From Phylloscopus collybita (lineage: Eukaryota > Chordata > Aves > Passeriformes > Phylloscopidae): DNA of 64,000 bases. The notes beneath the pieces are model-generated. The model was not told the origin of the DNA, ran no database searches, and saw only the letters and a program-made list of their open reading frames with translations. The translations under genes and the position numbers were made by a program. Below are positions 46,043 through 57,300 of this stretch, in pieces; the stretch's first letter is position 1, and the number at the start of each line of letters is the position of its first letter. The DNA is taken from assembly GCA_027886175.1 (NCBI GenBank), contig JAJNNQ010000004.1, positions 16,783,501 to 16,847,500 on the forward strand, given 5' to 3'.

Positions 46043-47956
46043 ATGAAGGAACAGCGACCTGCAGAAGTGTTGCGGGAGGCAAGCCCGGGCCAAGATCCAC
46101 GCTGGTCCCCAGGAAAGCACATGAATAAAGGGACATTTGGTACCGGACTCCCGTGGGTAGTCCTCCTGTTGATGATCGTCACCACAGGAGAGGCAGGAAA
46201 CTGTGATAAGTGTCGCTATCCAATTTATGTAGGGAATCTCCGAACATTTGTCTTCAGGGTTCATACAAACCCAAATCCAGACTGTATCAACTTGTCTTGG
46301 TTATATACTTGTGAGGAAGATGGGAAAGTATATTGGCTCTTTAAAAATGTAGGGAGTTTTAAGCAAAAACTGGTAGGGGAATGCCCTAATGCAGAAGAAT
46401 GGATGTGTTCTGAAAAGAAACCAGTAGATCTAAAAGTAAAAAGATTTTATAAGTTAGATACAATTAAAGAAAAGTTAATAACTAGTAAAGCCCAAAAGAA
46501 ACCTGAGCCTCAAATAGGAGAAAAGAATTTGTTTTTGGATCTAGTAGAAAAGATAAGCAGAGAACTTAACATAACTAATTGCTGGATATGTGGGGACACC
46601 CATATGGCAGAAATTTGGCCCTGGGAAGGAATACCTCTGAGCACACCCAATGTGTTAAAGATAGTAGGAAGAGAAGCATCAAAGGTAGATCAAAGACCAG
46701 AAGAAGAAATTTGGGAATTAAGGTCAGAAGTGTTTGGGGAAGAGTGTATTTGGAGAAAAGGACCTAGGTATAAGAGTTATGTGGGAGAAATACCATGCAA
46801 GAGGTATTATGTGACAAATGAAACCCATCAGTGGTGGATACCTGACCCCCCTATAAAGTATTGGACTAGACACCCAGAAAAAAACTGCACATGGGTAAAA
46901 ACAAAATTTTCACATGAGTGTATTGCACAGCAGAGTTGTAGTTGGGTTGTAGCAGAAGGTCTGTATGAATGTATGGCACAACAATCTAACCCCTTCCAAG
47001 GCGAGGCGAAACTTTCAAAGTTTTGGAGCAAAGATGGAATAGTGGAGATTAATTCTTCAAAATATTGGAAAGCTCCAAAAGGCCTTTTTTGGATCTGTAA
47101 TAGAAAGGCATATGTGATGTTACCAAAAGACTGGGCAGGAAGTTGTTCCCTTGGAGCTATAAGACCCTCCTTTTTCCTCCTACCCAGAGTTGCAAGTCAA
47201 CAATTAGGAATACCATTATATGATGAACTGAAAAGAAGAAAAAGAGATGTACAAATAGGAGGCACTCAAAGATGGAAAGATGACGAGTGGCCCCCTGAAA
47301 GGATTATTGAGACTTATGGTCCTGCTACCTGGGCACAGGATGGAATGTGGGGATATAGAACACCTATATATATGTTAAACAGAATCATCCGTCTACAGGC
47401 CTTAGTAGAAATAATAACTAATCAAACAAGTTTCGCCTTAGATCTATTATCCGCTCAGTCCCGCCAAATGCGTACTATGATATACCAAAACCGACTAGCA
47501 ATTGACTATCTGTTAGCAGAAGAAGGAGGGGTGTGTGCCAAATTTAACTCATCAGAATGCTGTGTTGAAATTGATGACCACAGTGAAACAATCAAAAATA
47601 TCACTAATAACATCAGGAAGCTAGCTCATGTGCCTGTCCAAAAATGGACAACAATAATGAAAAAAGACTGGTGGGACAGTATCTTTTCAGGGGAATGGTG
47701 GAAGAAAGTATTATTTGTGCTTGGAGGTGCATTAGTAAGTATTGTTTTTCTTCCTTGTATAATCCCATGCTTAATCCGAACAGTAAAGAACATAGTGCAA
47801 ACCTCAGTCCTTGAAATATTAGATAATAAAAAGGTTGAAGATGTTAAAATAATGAAATTAGAACAAGAAGAGAGTGAACCAGAAACTGCAAAAGAAATGT
47901 ATGAAAAGTATCAATTCATTAGAAAAGTATATAGAGTTTATAGAGAAGAGTTGTAA
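46043..47956 (+). CDS. env: Env glycoprotein precursor (SU-TM)
   Basis: 637 codons, uninterrupted. Env is the surface protein for receptor binding and membrane fusion. A 35-residue polar leader precedes a hydrophobic signal segment (about 36-47); Met27 is an alternative start. SU has CWIC at 180-183. The furin-type site is KRRKR at 397-401. TM has a heptad-like region (about 445-490), an immunosuppressive-domain-like segment ending at C498, C506-C507 (CX7CC), a membrane span at about 556-578 and a 59-residue tail with YQFI (623-626), a YxxPhi sorting motif. There are eight N-glycosylation sequons (83, 176, 259, 281, 337, 460, 502, 519). The residues just after the furin site are not hydrophobic. 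env does not overlap pol; 203 nt separate them. Confidence 0.93.
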   Translation: MKEQRPAEVLREASPGQDPRWSPGKHMNKGTFGTGLPWVVLLLMIVTTGEAGNCDKCRYPIYVGNLRTFVFRVHTNPNPDCINLSWLYTCEEDGKVYWLFKNVGSFKQKLVGECPNAEEWMCSEKKPVDLKVKRFYKLDTIKEKLITSKAQKKPEPQIGEKNLFLDLVEKISRELNITNCWICGDTHMAEIWPWEGIPLSTPNVLKIVGREASKVDQRPEEEIWELRSEVFGEECIWRKGPRYKSYVGEIPCKRYYVTNETHQWWIPDPPIKYWTRHPEKNCTWVKTKFSHECIAQQSCSWVVAEGLYECMAQQSNPFQGEAKLSKFWSKDGIVEINSSKYWKAPKGLFWICNRKAYVMLPKDWAGSCSLGAIRPSFFLLPRVASQQLGIPLYDELKRRKRDVQIGGTQRWKDDEWPPERIIETYGPATWAQDGMWGYRTPIYMLNRIIRLQALVEIITNQTSFALDLLSAQSRQMRTMIYQNRLAIDYLLAEEGGVCAKFNSSECCVEIDDHSETIKNITNNIRKLAHVPVQKWTTIMKKDWWDSIFSGEWWKKVLFVLGGALVSIVFLPCIIPCLIRTVKNIVQTSVLEILDNKKVEDVKIMKLEQEESEPETAKEMYEKYQFIRKVYRVYREEL

Positions 47957-48000
47957 AAGTTTTAATAGTTGATGCGGGCCTACAGCCCGATCAAAGTTTT

Positions 48001-48011
48001 AGAGGGGGGAG
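48001..48011 (+). other. polypurine tract
   Basis: AGAGGGGGGAG lies one base before the TG of the 3' LTR, the expected site for plus-strand DNA priming after RNase H digestion. Confidence 0.85.
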
Positions 48012-48012
48012 T

Positions 48013-48665
48013 TGTTATAGATACAAGAAAACTGAAATTGATGTCTCATTTTCTACTTGTAACTGTTTATTTTGCAATGAGTTCTGAATTGTTGGGGATA
48101 TTCACTGTTGTAATGTTGTTCACTAGTTGTTAGATATTGTTACAAGTGTTTAGTTAAGAAGTTTGTAAGAGTTCTGTGCGGCTGCCTTAAAGGGACAACA
48201 CCAAAGCGCAGGGGAATCTTCTACCCTTCCCCCAAACAACTCCAAACTGAGCCCACCACCCAGAGCCTTCATTGGAACATGACCACCCAATCAAAACGTG
48301 GCGGGAAGGAATGATTGGTGTGGAAAGCACCCCGCTAACAGCCAATGAGAGCCCGAAGAATACACCAATCCGGGAAAGGATCCAAAACGGACCAATCCCT
48401 GAGGGGACAGAGGCTTTAAAAGGGACTGACCACCCTCAAGGGGGTGCTTCTTCTCTCTCAGGAACTGGACTGTCCTGACGGGGGGGAGCCCGTGCGTCCG
48501 TGGGCACGTTTTTTTTTTTTTTGTTACTCTGACTTGCCGTGTGAGGCTGGGACTAGCCCAGCCTCCTGTTCCTGTAGCCAAGTTTGCAACAATAAACGAT
48601 CGGCCATTCCTTTTTAACACCTTTGGATTGACGGCCTCGTTATTAACGTTGTAACATTTGTAACA
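48013..48665 (+). repeat. 3' LTR, 653 bp
   Basis: It matches the 5' LTR throughout my comparison, with one extra T (14 against 13) in the run after CACG. It supplies the polyadenylation signal (AATAAA near 48,591) for viral RNA and could drive outward transcription into the right flank. Confidence 0.95.
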
Positions 48666-48669
48666 GTAC
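48666..48669. repeat. target site duplication, right copy (GTAC)
   Basis: An exact repeat of the four bases before the 5' LTR. The pre-insertion site would read ..GGCACAGTACTGCTCATG... Confidence 0.9.
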
Positions 48670-50827
48670 TGCTCATGAGCAATTTAAAAGAGAAATATTT
48701 GATACTGCAGGGGAGTTGGTAATGACTTAATCAAAGGCAAAAATACCTCTTTGCTCCAGTTGAATGTTCACATAGTTCAGTTCTTATTAGCATCAGTTTT
48801 CCCCAAATCTTAGGCATCTGATTTATGAAAGGCCACATAATGAATTTTATGAAGCAGCAATAAACAGGAATATTGGAACAACAAAACAGACCATTTTTCC
48901 ACTCCCTTGTATGGCAGTGTAGGACTCCTAGGGCAATTCTGGAAGGGCTGTACCTTGGCTGGATCACATTTCTTCTGCAGTCACATGGCAAGCTTCCTGT
49001 GCCTCCCTCTCCACCCCTCTGCGGGTCAGGAGGAGTCAGAAATCACCTGGATGTGGAATAACCACCTCTGCACGAGCAGGCACAAATCCCTCTGCAGCAG
49101 CCAGGCAGAGCATCCTTCCTGTGCCCCCTGCTCCCCAACCTGAGGGAGAGCTTGGGGGTTCCTGGCGTGTGCCTGACCTTGTGATTGCAGGCTGTGCAGA
49201 GCCCTGTGCCGCGCTGCCAGTTTTAATGGCAGATGAGGGATGTGCTGAGCTTTGGTCGGGTGATGTTTTCATTTAAACCAGCTGGGAGTCTCTGACATTC
49301 TCAATTACAGTTTGTTTGCACACACTCTTTGCAATTGAAATGCAGTTTGCAACCAGTGCACCTAAGGCCTGCTCTGGGACATGCCAAAATCTCACTGGCA
49401 AAGCTATGAAAGTATGTGGCATTTGCAGTGCTAACAGAGAAGGATCACGAGGAAAAAAAAAAAAAAAAAGAAAAAAGAAAAAAAGAAAGAAAGAAAGAAA
49501 GAAAAAAGCCTAAACTTTCTTCATCCCTTTTAAGCAGTGACTCAGACACCAGCTCTTCCCACAGTTCTTCGCTGATGTTCTAATTGCAGACCAATACCAG
49601 ATTAGGCTGCCTAAAAATAAACCCCACATTTTAATTTAATTAGTTGAACTGTCTGCCTCATTGCCGTGAAAATTATATAGAAGAAAATATTTACTTGTAG
49701 GGTTTTCTTAAGTGTGATCTCTCAGATATCCCAAACAGGTAGGTGATAAATCTATATAGAAATATGTGAAACTATTAAAGACCATGTGAGAATGAGTTTG
49801 GGTGGAGCTCGTGAGCTCAGAGCCTGCCTCACCTGTGCCCCAACCAGTGCACAGCCCAGCCTTTGGACACAGGCTGTCCCTCTCTCCCTCTGTCCGTCTC
49901 TCCATCTCTCCCTCTCTCCCCTTCTTCCCCTCTCTCTCCCTCTCCCAGGACTCCCATCAAACAGCTCAGTGACTGTGAGCAGTGTTGTTTGCTTGCTCTG
50001 TGCAGTCGTTGCTCCCCCAAGTCCTTCACTGTGGCTGCAGCTTTGCTTTTCCCAGGGAAGGGCTGGCGATTGCAGTCAGCAGCCCAGACCTGTGTCCTGC
50101 TCAGGCTGCTGCCACCTCCTCCCCTGTGATGAGGTTCTGGCATGTAAGTGATGTTGTGGGTTGATGTCTCTGGCAGTGCTGCAGGGGGTGGTGGGCATAG
50201 CAATGCTCCTGCCCTCACTCTGCAATATTCTTCCAATGAACAGCAGCTTTCTCAACAAATCACTGTGCCCCTCAAGGTCTGAAAAAAATGAGAACTGGGA
50301 TGGTTGTGGGCTTTTTGATGCAGAAATAGATCCTTCGGAAGATACTGGGCTTTCTGAGGGTGTGTTGGGAGCAGTGATTTGCAGTCATTTGGGGGAATAC
50401 TGCAAAACCACTTGTGAATATTTGCCTTTCCACTCCCTGTGAAAGGGAAACATTGAGACCATGCCAAAAAAATGCATTTCTTGGGGATGTCAGCAGGGGA
50501 GAACATGTGGATGGGGATATGGGAGAGTCACAGGGATTAGGGGATGTGTCTGAGAAGGGCTGCCTTGATTGCCTTGAGCTCCTTGCTGGGTGAGGCTGTC
50601 CAGACAAGGAGCTGCAGGGCCACACGGAGCTTATTGGGCTCAGCAAACACCATGGTCAGTGTCTGAAGGATAGTTAAGGATAGTTGCTGACTGCACTATT
50701 TTAATGTGAATGGGAACCGACTTCTTACATTTATGGACAGTGGAATTTCAGGATAAAAATTTCAGGCAAAAAAAAAAGGGGGAGGCTATATTTGATAAGC
50801 AAACTGAATATTTTGCCCAGCTGAAAG
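48670..50827. other. host DNA with simple repeats
   Basis: No supported gene. Low-complexity tracts are an A-rich to (AAAG)n run at 49,453-49,506 and a pure CT-rich polypyrimidine tract at about 49,876-49,959. Open frames here translate these repeats or overlap on both strands. Confidence 0.55.
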
Positions 50828-50888
50828 GTATTGGACTCAGTGATCCTTGTGGGTCCTGTCCAGTTTAGGTTATTTTATATTTTATGTT
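50828..50888 (+). repeat. CR1 LINE 3' end fragment
   Basis: The segment TTGGACTCAGTGATCCTTGT, then GGGTCC.GTCCAGTTTAGG and decayed ATTTTAT repeats match the 3' terminal region of avian CR1 retrotransposons, whose ends carry short ATTCTATG-like repeats. Only about 60 bp is recognisable. CR1 copies are usually 5'-truncated. Confidence 0.7.
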
Positions 50889-51829
50889 GTTGGCAAAACT
50901 AGAAAATCTCAGGTAGTTCTTATTTCAGCTTTATGATGAGCTATCTCAGTAATTGTATTTGACAGTCAAAAATTGATGGAGACCCCTGCAGGTCATTAAT
51001 GATACAGATTGTCTGTCTGTACTTGATGTGTCCAGTCCAGCTGCCTGAAATCCAGCTGTTGGAGGCTGTTTTGTGACTGCCACCAGCAGGAGGAAATGCT
51101 GCCAGGGGACAGGGATGCTGCCACACCTGCCAGCCCAGCAGCAGCAATTGTGCCACGTGCCCTGAGCCACAGCTGCAGGAGCCACCTCTGCTGGTCCTCA
51201 GGGGAAGGAGCCCTGCATGGCTGAAAGCCCTGAAATTCATTTTGTGATAATTACAGACCAGACCTTCAGGTAATGCTGCCCCTGAGTGTTCAGAACTCAT
51301 GGAACTGGCTAAAAATGATGCCTTTACTTTTTAATGTGAGAAGGAGAGGCACCTGTTCTACTTCGTCTTACTGCAATTAATTATTTTCTTCTGCAGAACT
51401 TTATTAATAATAAATATTTTTATGCAAAAGAAAGAAAAAGGAGGAATATTCTTGGGGCATATCCCAGTATCAGGTTCTATTGTGTAAATTGCCAAACCAT
51501 CCTGAGATTTGCATTAAAAAGCACAGGTTTAGCTATCCTAAGTGCATAATACTGTGAGTCTGTTGCTTAGTGTAGCTGAGTTAAGCAGCAGCCATGGGGA
51601 AGCCTGCAGGGTGGGGTTTCCATGCAGGCTCTCAGGCAGGCTCTGCACCTCCTCCTGCAGAGAGGGTCCCAGGGCAGCCTGGCTCAGCCCCCCATTCCTG
51701 ACCCATGGCACAGTGATCTCGGCTCCTCTGGGACCTTTTGAGGTGTCCTCTGGGTGCTGAGGCTGTGCCTGGTTTCTGTTCCTTGCACTCCAGTTCTGCC
51801 TTGCCCAGTGTGGGTTTGTTACCTTCTTT
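50889..51829. other. non-coding host DNA, nothing recognised
   Basis: No supported exon, RNA gene or repeat family. Confidence 0.5.
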
Positions 51830-52376
51830 TGTCAGAGTCAGGATTAAATGCTCAAGAGACAGCGTTCATGTTCAGACTCAGATGTTTATTAATTCTTATC
51901 TCTGTTACAGTCTCACAGGCTGTGAGCTCTGGCTAACAAGGTAGAAAATGGCTGTGTCTCTAACTCTTTCCATTGTCTTTTAAGCACAAATTGTCCAATA
52001 ACGAGATGACACCTATATTATTTTTACTTTTAACCCAGTAACCAAATACCCACAAAAATCCTCAATGCAGCCTTTTTCATCCGATTACAAAACACCACCC
52101 AGACCATGGAGAAGAAGGTGAAAAAGAAGAATTTAGCCTACACCCTAAATCCTCCATCTTTCTTTATATACATTACTGTATTCTAAACCCTTAAACTCCA
52201 AGTTTTGCACCCTGTGATATCACACACTTCTATCCAAACCACACACTCAAAATCCCAGCGCTGTCACTCAATTTTGGAAGCCTGTTCCACGGCCTCAGGT
52301 CAAATGTAGTTCTTGCTTGGGGGTCAGTTCCTTTTAGCACAGAAAGCCCGAAATCCTCAGCCTCCAGGGTTCCAAG
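51830..52376 (-). mobile_element. solo LTR, copy 2 (inverted relative to copy 1)
   Basis: The minus strand of this segment aligns along its length with 30,416-30,976. On the minus strand it runs from TCTTGGAACC, where copy 1 has TGTTGGAACC, through a TATATAAAG TATA box and AATTAATAAACATCTGAG to a terminal ..GACTCTGACA. The copies differ at many bases and by several small indels, so they are old compared with the provirus. No target duplication was found and no internal genes adjoin it. Confidence 0.7.
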
Positions 52377-53470
52377 AGCCCTGGGCTGCTGGAGCCGGCA
52401 GTGAAGGGGAGCATCCCTTCAGGGTGCAGAGAAACGCCACTTCTCCCTGTCCCTAGCAGCCCCGGCACCAAACACCTCCCCTCCCTGCCCTCGCTTCCCT
52501 GGGAGCATCTCTGCTGCGGGCTGCGAGGTGACGGGAATGCGGAGCGAGAGCTCCGGAAAGGCATCGCTTTGATCTCAGGCGGATTTCCCCGTGCTATTTT
52601 TAGATGCAGTGAGGATAACCGAGGCATGTCGATTCTAATGCAGACGGAAAGCAGTTTCAGATGCAGTTTTTCTCCAGAGGCAGAAGGGAAGAGCAGAAGG
52701 AGGAAAACAAGGCAATCTCCACCAGCATTTCCAAACCTTCTGCTCAGACAGAGATAGGTCGCCAGGCCCCTGAGGCTAGAGAGGGATGTTCCCCAAATAC
52801 AAAATTCACTGGATAGCTGGTGATTCTCCTTGTTGGCTTTTGTGTAACTCGCCACTGCTGCAGCCCTGAGTCAGTTAAATTAATCTTTGTAGCACAGTGG
52901 ATATGTTTCTAAGGGATTGCTAATAGCTACCCTTTGATTTAAAAATAATTGCAACATCTCTCACTTTCCCTGCTTAAAACACTTATGTGGAGGTCTCAGA
53001 TTGCTCAGTTTTCATCATACCAACTCCTGCTTTTCATTTCATCTTCAAAACTGAAGCAAAGCAAGGAACAGATAGGCAAACCAAACCTTTCTTCCCTGGG
53101 GCAGGAGTGTGTGTGTCTGCAGATTGGCACTCCGGCTGCCGAGGAGCAGGAGTGAAAACATTTTTACAGGAAGATGCTCTTCCGAAGGGTGTTTTCTCCT
53201 CCTGCTCTGTCCGCCGTTGCTGGGGAAACCAGCGCGGTGCTCCAGCAGCATCGCTCCGAGCGCAGCAGCACAAAGGAGATGCAGATGCAGCTCCAAGCAC
53301 AGTCCGGGGCCGCTCCCGGAGCCTGTCCCGGAGCCTCCGAGACACGGCTGCTGTCAGCTGGCTCTGAGTGCCCTCCGGAGGCTGGAAAAGGCGTGGGACA
53401 GGCTTTCAGTGCAGGGCAGTGCTGCCAGAAGCGAGGGGCCCCCAGCCCATCAGGGCTGGGAGAATCCACA
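52377..53470. promoter_or_regulatory. CpG-richer stretch, possible regulatory DNA
   Basis: CpG density rises near 52,490-52,640 and 53,205-53,350. The first patch holds a perfect MEF2 consensus (CTATTTTTAG, 52,594-52,603). A 189-codon plus-strand frame (53,109-53,678) overlaps equally long minus-strand frames and has no domain, so no gene is called. Regulatory function is inference only. Confidence 0.3.
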
Positions 53471-56400
53471 GGGAATCCCCAAGCTACGGAGTGCTGAGGC
53501 TGATGGAGAAAACCCCCATCAATTTCAATCGGCCTTGCTAACTTCCTGCTTGTCCATAAACATTCACAGGTCCTCTTACCCTGCTCCTCATCCCCGTTTG
53601 CATCTGTTGGAGAGGAGCTCAGTAAAGCTGAAATGGGCATATGTTCCTTTTTTGTTGTTCTGTCCGTGGTGTCTGTAGAGGGAGGATGCTTTTTCATGGC
53701 CAAATGTAGTGCTCTGTTAACACAAATCCAGACACTCAGGTACCTAAGTTCAGAAATCCCAAACCATGAGGTCAGACAAACACACTAAAAGGTCAGAAGC
53801 TTAAAAATAAGAAAATTAGGATCTACTTATGTATTTTAATGCATTTATTACAATTTTGTTCAGTTTTTCTCCTCTGTTTGGAGAACCAGAATTTTAGCAG
53901 TGACTTCAGTTCTCCTGGTTTTCATGCTTTCCTTTTATCCAGTGCCACAGTTTTGGAGAGGGGGGAGATCCAGGAAATGTGGTCAGCCTGCAGGAGAGCA
54001 GTGAGCACAGCAGGAGTGGCAGCAGCCAGAAATCAAGCTTAGCAAGGTGCCATTAGGCTGGTTTGGCTCCTGATCTTGGCAAGCTTTGGGAAACTGAGCA
54101 CTATCTGGAAAATGTCCCTGCTCAGATTTGTGGGCTGCCTGTGATGCACAGATGTTTCCAACATCTGCATCTGAAGGCAGAGCCCTGATGTTGCAGGTGC
54201 TGAGGTCTGAGACAGACATTACCAGCTGGACACTTCCAGTTTTTCAAACACAGCCTCAGCACCTTCTCCCCTGTTTTCCTTCCCAACACCAGGGTGCCAC
54301 CCACTTCTTCAGACTGCAAACCTAACAGCTGAAACAAACAAATTCTAGTTTGGAAAAAACTCCAAAGTTGGTGTCTCTTTAGTTACCAGAGTCCAAATAT
54401 GTTTGGCCAGATGGATAAACATCCTTTTCTTCCTGCCCCACACGCCACACCTGAGAAATCTTTCCAAACCCTTTTTTAGTACCTGAAATGCCACTCCCTC
54501 AGCATCTCCAGAGCAGACTTTTCTCTCTCCAGGGATCTCTCCATGGGCCACGGTTAATCCCAGTGCCCCTCTACAGTGAAACATGACCCTTTTGTTCCAT
54601 TCCCCTGCTCCAGGCTCACCTTCCTGCAGGAACCCCTCGGGGTTTGATGCTGTCAGGATCGCTGCCTCGCTTTGTTCTCCAGCCCAGAGAGAGCCCGTTC
54701 CTGTGAATCTGGGCTCTCCCAAGAGGAGGGGGAGAAAACAGGGCTGTGAACTGAGCACTTCGTCTTCTGCCCACCCCACAGGAGTGCCCAGGGCCTGGCA
54801 CTCACTGTGCTTTGTCTTGGAAGCATTCATCAGCTGCAGCGAGCCCTGTGTGAGCTGCTGCTCTGGGGTCAGAGCCCCTGCCTGAGCAAGAGCCTTCGCT
54901 GGAGCTCAGCATCACCTGCAACACACCAACAAGAACCAGAGTCAGGGCAGGGGAAGAGTGCTTTTGACTCAAGTAATGCAAAAGCATTTCAAGGCTACTC
55001 CAAGCCAATGCTGGGTTTTCACAACATAAGTTTGGATTTAGAGGGTGGACTGTCTCCTAAATCCTAAACCCCATTTCCTGGTGAATTCTTAATTCTGCAA
55101 GTAGGTCAGGCCTGCTGCCTCCCTTTGGGAACAGTGGAGACTTGACAAGTCTAAATAATAACTCTTATCTCTCCTCTCTTTGATGTTAGATGTCACAAAG
55201 TTGTTCTCTGCCATCCACTTTTCATCTCTTCAGTTCCTGCAGAACTCAGCTGAACACACAAGCTGATGAAGGACAAGACGTTTCCAGGTCCCACCAGTGT
55301 TTGTGGCACGAGGTCTGTCCCTGGCAGCTGGGGTGACCCCTCACAGTGCCCTGCCCTGGGACAGGCTGGGGGGCCCTGGTGAAGTCCTGGCACGCAAAGC
55401 TCATTTTTGAGCTGCACTTTGAGTGCATAAAGCCCAGACTTGCCAACCCCCTGCCTACCAAAGAAGCCTCTCTGCAGGGTGGAGCTGTGTCCAGCTGCTG
55501 GACACTGAGCTGTGCCAGGCACAGGAGCCACCACCCTGCAGGGACAATCCTCACCTCACTTGTCCATTTCACCTGTGTGCATTCAGCTGAGGCCCTGGCA
55601 CAGAGGTTTCAGCTTCCATGAGGAGTCTTGTAAAGACCTTGCCCTAATTACAGAGCCATTCCAGTGACATTTTAAATTATGGGTGAGTTTTACATAATTC
55701 TTTTGAAATGTGTTGTTATGACATGTAAAATTTTATCTTTGCCAGATGCAGTGAATTATGTAAGATCTTTGTTTTGCATTTGTCAGGATAACTTGAACCA
55801 TTGCACATTTAGCAAATGCTCTTTCAAAGGACCTGGTTCTGCACTCAACTGTGATAATACAGATAAAGTTCATAAAGTTTATTAAATTTCTAGTAAATTA
55901 TAAAAGCTAACAGGCAAGTTTATTTGACAGTGTTCAAAGTCCAAAGCCAAGCATGCAAGGAGTATGAGAAGCCTTATCCTGAAATGCAACACCATTCCTG
56001 GGCTTCCAGGGATGGCTCATTATATGATCAAATGCTGTTTTTCCCATGGGGGCCCTGTCTCCATGGTGGAGCAGCCTGCCTGATGCCAATCAGTGGGTAG
56101 CAATTCAAAAATCTGTTTTCTTTACATCCTTCAGCCTGTGGCCCCAGCCCTTGTTCACTGTATCCTGCTCATCCTCCCTCTAAAGATGAAATACTCTTTC
56201 CACTTGGTTTTTGTTTTATTTTTTTCTGTGACACTCATTACTCTGGTCACGTTTGTTTATTCTGCATGCAAACTATTAATTAATTTGTCTCTGTGAAGCC
56301 CAGTAAGGCAGGGGAGAAACATTATCACTTTATAGAGAAGGAGCAGAGGCACAGAAGGATTCAGTCAACAATCAGTTAATTTGAGATGTTCAACTTCAGA

Positions 56401-56549
56401 TGCTCAAGAGCTGATAATCCCTGTGCACAGGGATTTATTTGCTGGCTTTGGTGATGCCAGGGCAGTGGGCAGCAGCTGCCTGGCCACACAGGTGGCTGAG
56501 AGCATTTCCAGGGCACAAGACCAGAAAGAGCAGCCAGCTGGAAGTGTAG
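53471..56549. other. non-coding host DNA, nothing recognised
   Basis: Open frames of up to 161 codons overlap on both strands without recognisable domains. No RNA gene or repeat family was identified. Confidence 0.5.
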
Positions 56550-56725
56550 GAAATCACAGGATCTGAGACTGGTCTGGCTTGGAAGAGGCTTTAAAGTCCT
56601 CCAGTCCAGACCTCCTGCCCTGAGCAGGGACATCTCCCACTGTCCCAGGCTGCTCCCAGCCTTGCACAGCCTGGCCTTGGGCACTGCCAGGGATCCAGGG
56701 GCAGCCACAGCTGCTCTGGGCAGGG
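56550..56725 (-). repeat. CR1 LINE fragment
   Basis: The plus strand reads as the reverse complement of an avian CR1 3' region: AATCACAGGATCTGAGACTG, then CTTGGAAGAGGC, GTCCTCCAGTCCAGACCTCC, GAGCAGGGACATC and CTGGCCTTGGGCACTGCCAG GG. The element therefore lies on the minus strand with its 3' end at the left. Boundaries are approximate. Confidence 0.8.
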
Positions 56726-56935
56726 TGGCAGGATAAATGCAATGTCTTCTTGGTCAGGTTCACAAGGGGAATGTTAAAGTGAGGAGCTGAAGGAAGGCAG
56801 TGAGGTGTTGTGGGGACTTTGTGGCCATTGTTTGCTCACTGATTGTTCACAGTGAGCTCACAGGCTCACAGCCTGCCACTGGTCATCACATCCAGCACTG
56901 GGGCAGTCCAGCACACTGTGCATGTATCACACAAC

Positions 56936-57300
56936 TACAGAATCATTCAGGTTGGAAAAGGCCTCCAAGATCAAGTCCAACCCTCGAGCTGGGCACGCCT
57001 GTGCTCACCAATAAACCCTGTCTCCAAATGCCACACCCACATGGGTTTTTGGAGCACTTCCAGGGATGGTGATTTCACCATTTCCCTGGACATCCTTTTG
57101 CAGTGCATGACAAGCCTTTCCATGAAGAAAACATTCCTAAAATCCAATCTAAACCTCTCCTGGTACAGCTTGAGGCCGTTTCCTCTTGTACTGTTCCTCG
57201 TTACCTGGGAGATCTCCTTTCAGGTGCTTGTAGAAATATCTTGTCCAAAGAGCAGAAATTCAGCCCTCTCCTCTCACTTGGGCTGCAGCAGCACCAGGAG
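56936..57300 (-). repeat. second CR1 LINE fragment
   Basis: The plus strand begins CTACAGAATCATTCAGGTTG and continues through AAGGCCTCCAAGATCAAGTC, CACTTCCAGGGATGGTGA, TTTCCCTGG and GTTTCCTCTTGTACTG, a recognisable inverse CR1 3' region of a different subfamily from the neighbouring fragment. It lies on the minus strand with the 3' end at the left. The right boundary is uncertain. Confidence 0.85.

Larger units (their letters stand above)
37654..48665 (+). mobile_element. full-length gammaretrovirus-like endogenous provirus
   Basis: An 11.0-kb element bounded by near-identical LTRs and a 4-bp GTAC duplication. Order: LTR, Pro-type primer site, long leader, gag, pro-pol, env, polypurine tract, LTR. 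Gammaretroviral traits are the proline-tRNA primer site, pol in the gag frame behind a UAG, a single CCHC zinc knuckle, a CWxC motif in SU with a C..CC motif in TM, and 4-bp duplication. gag and env are open; pol carries one frame change in integrase. It is longer than typical gammaretroviral genomes (about 8-9 kb), mostly because of the leader and a proline-rich gag insert. No accessory genes were seen. The near identity of the LTRs indicates a recent insertion. Confidence 0.95.

Noticed and set aside
49453..49506. A-rich and AAAG run as a LINE or SINE tail
   Set aside because: No element body was recognised next to it. It is treated as a simple repeat.
53109..53678. 189-codon plus-strand frame in a CpG-richer stretch as a host exon
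   Set aside because: A minus-strand frame of similar length covers the same bases, which is expected in GC-rich DNA poor in stop codons. No domain was recognised.
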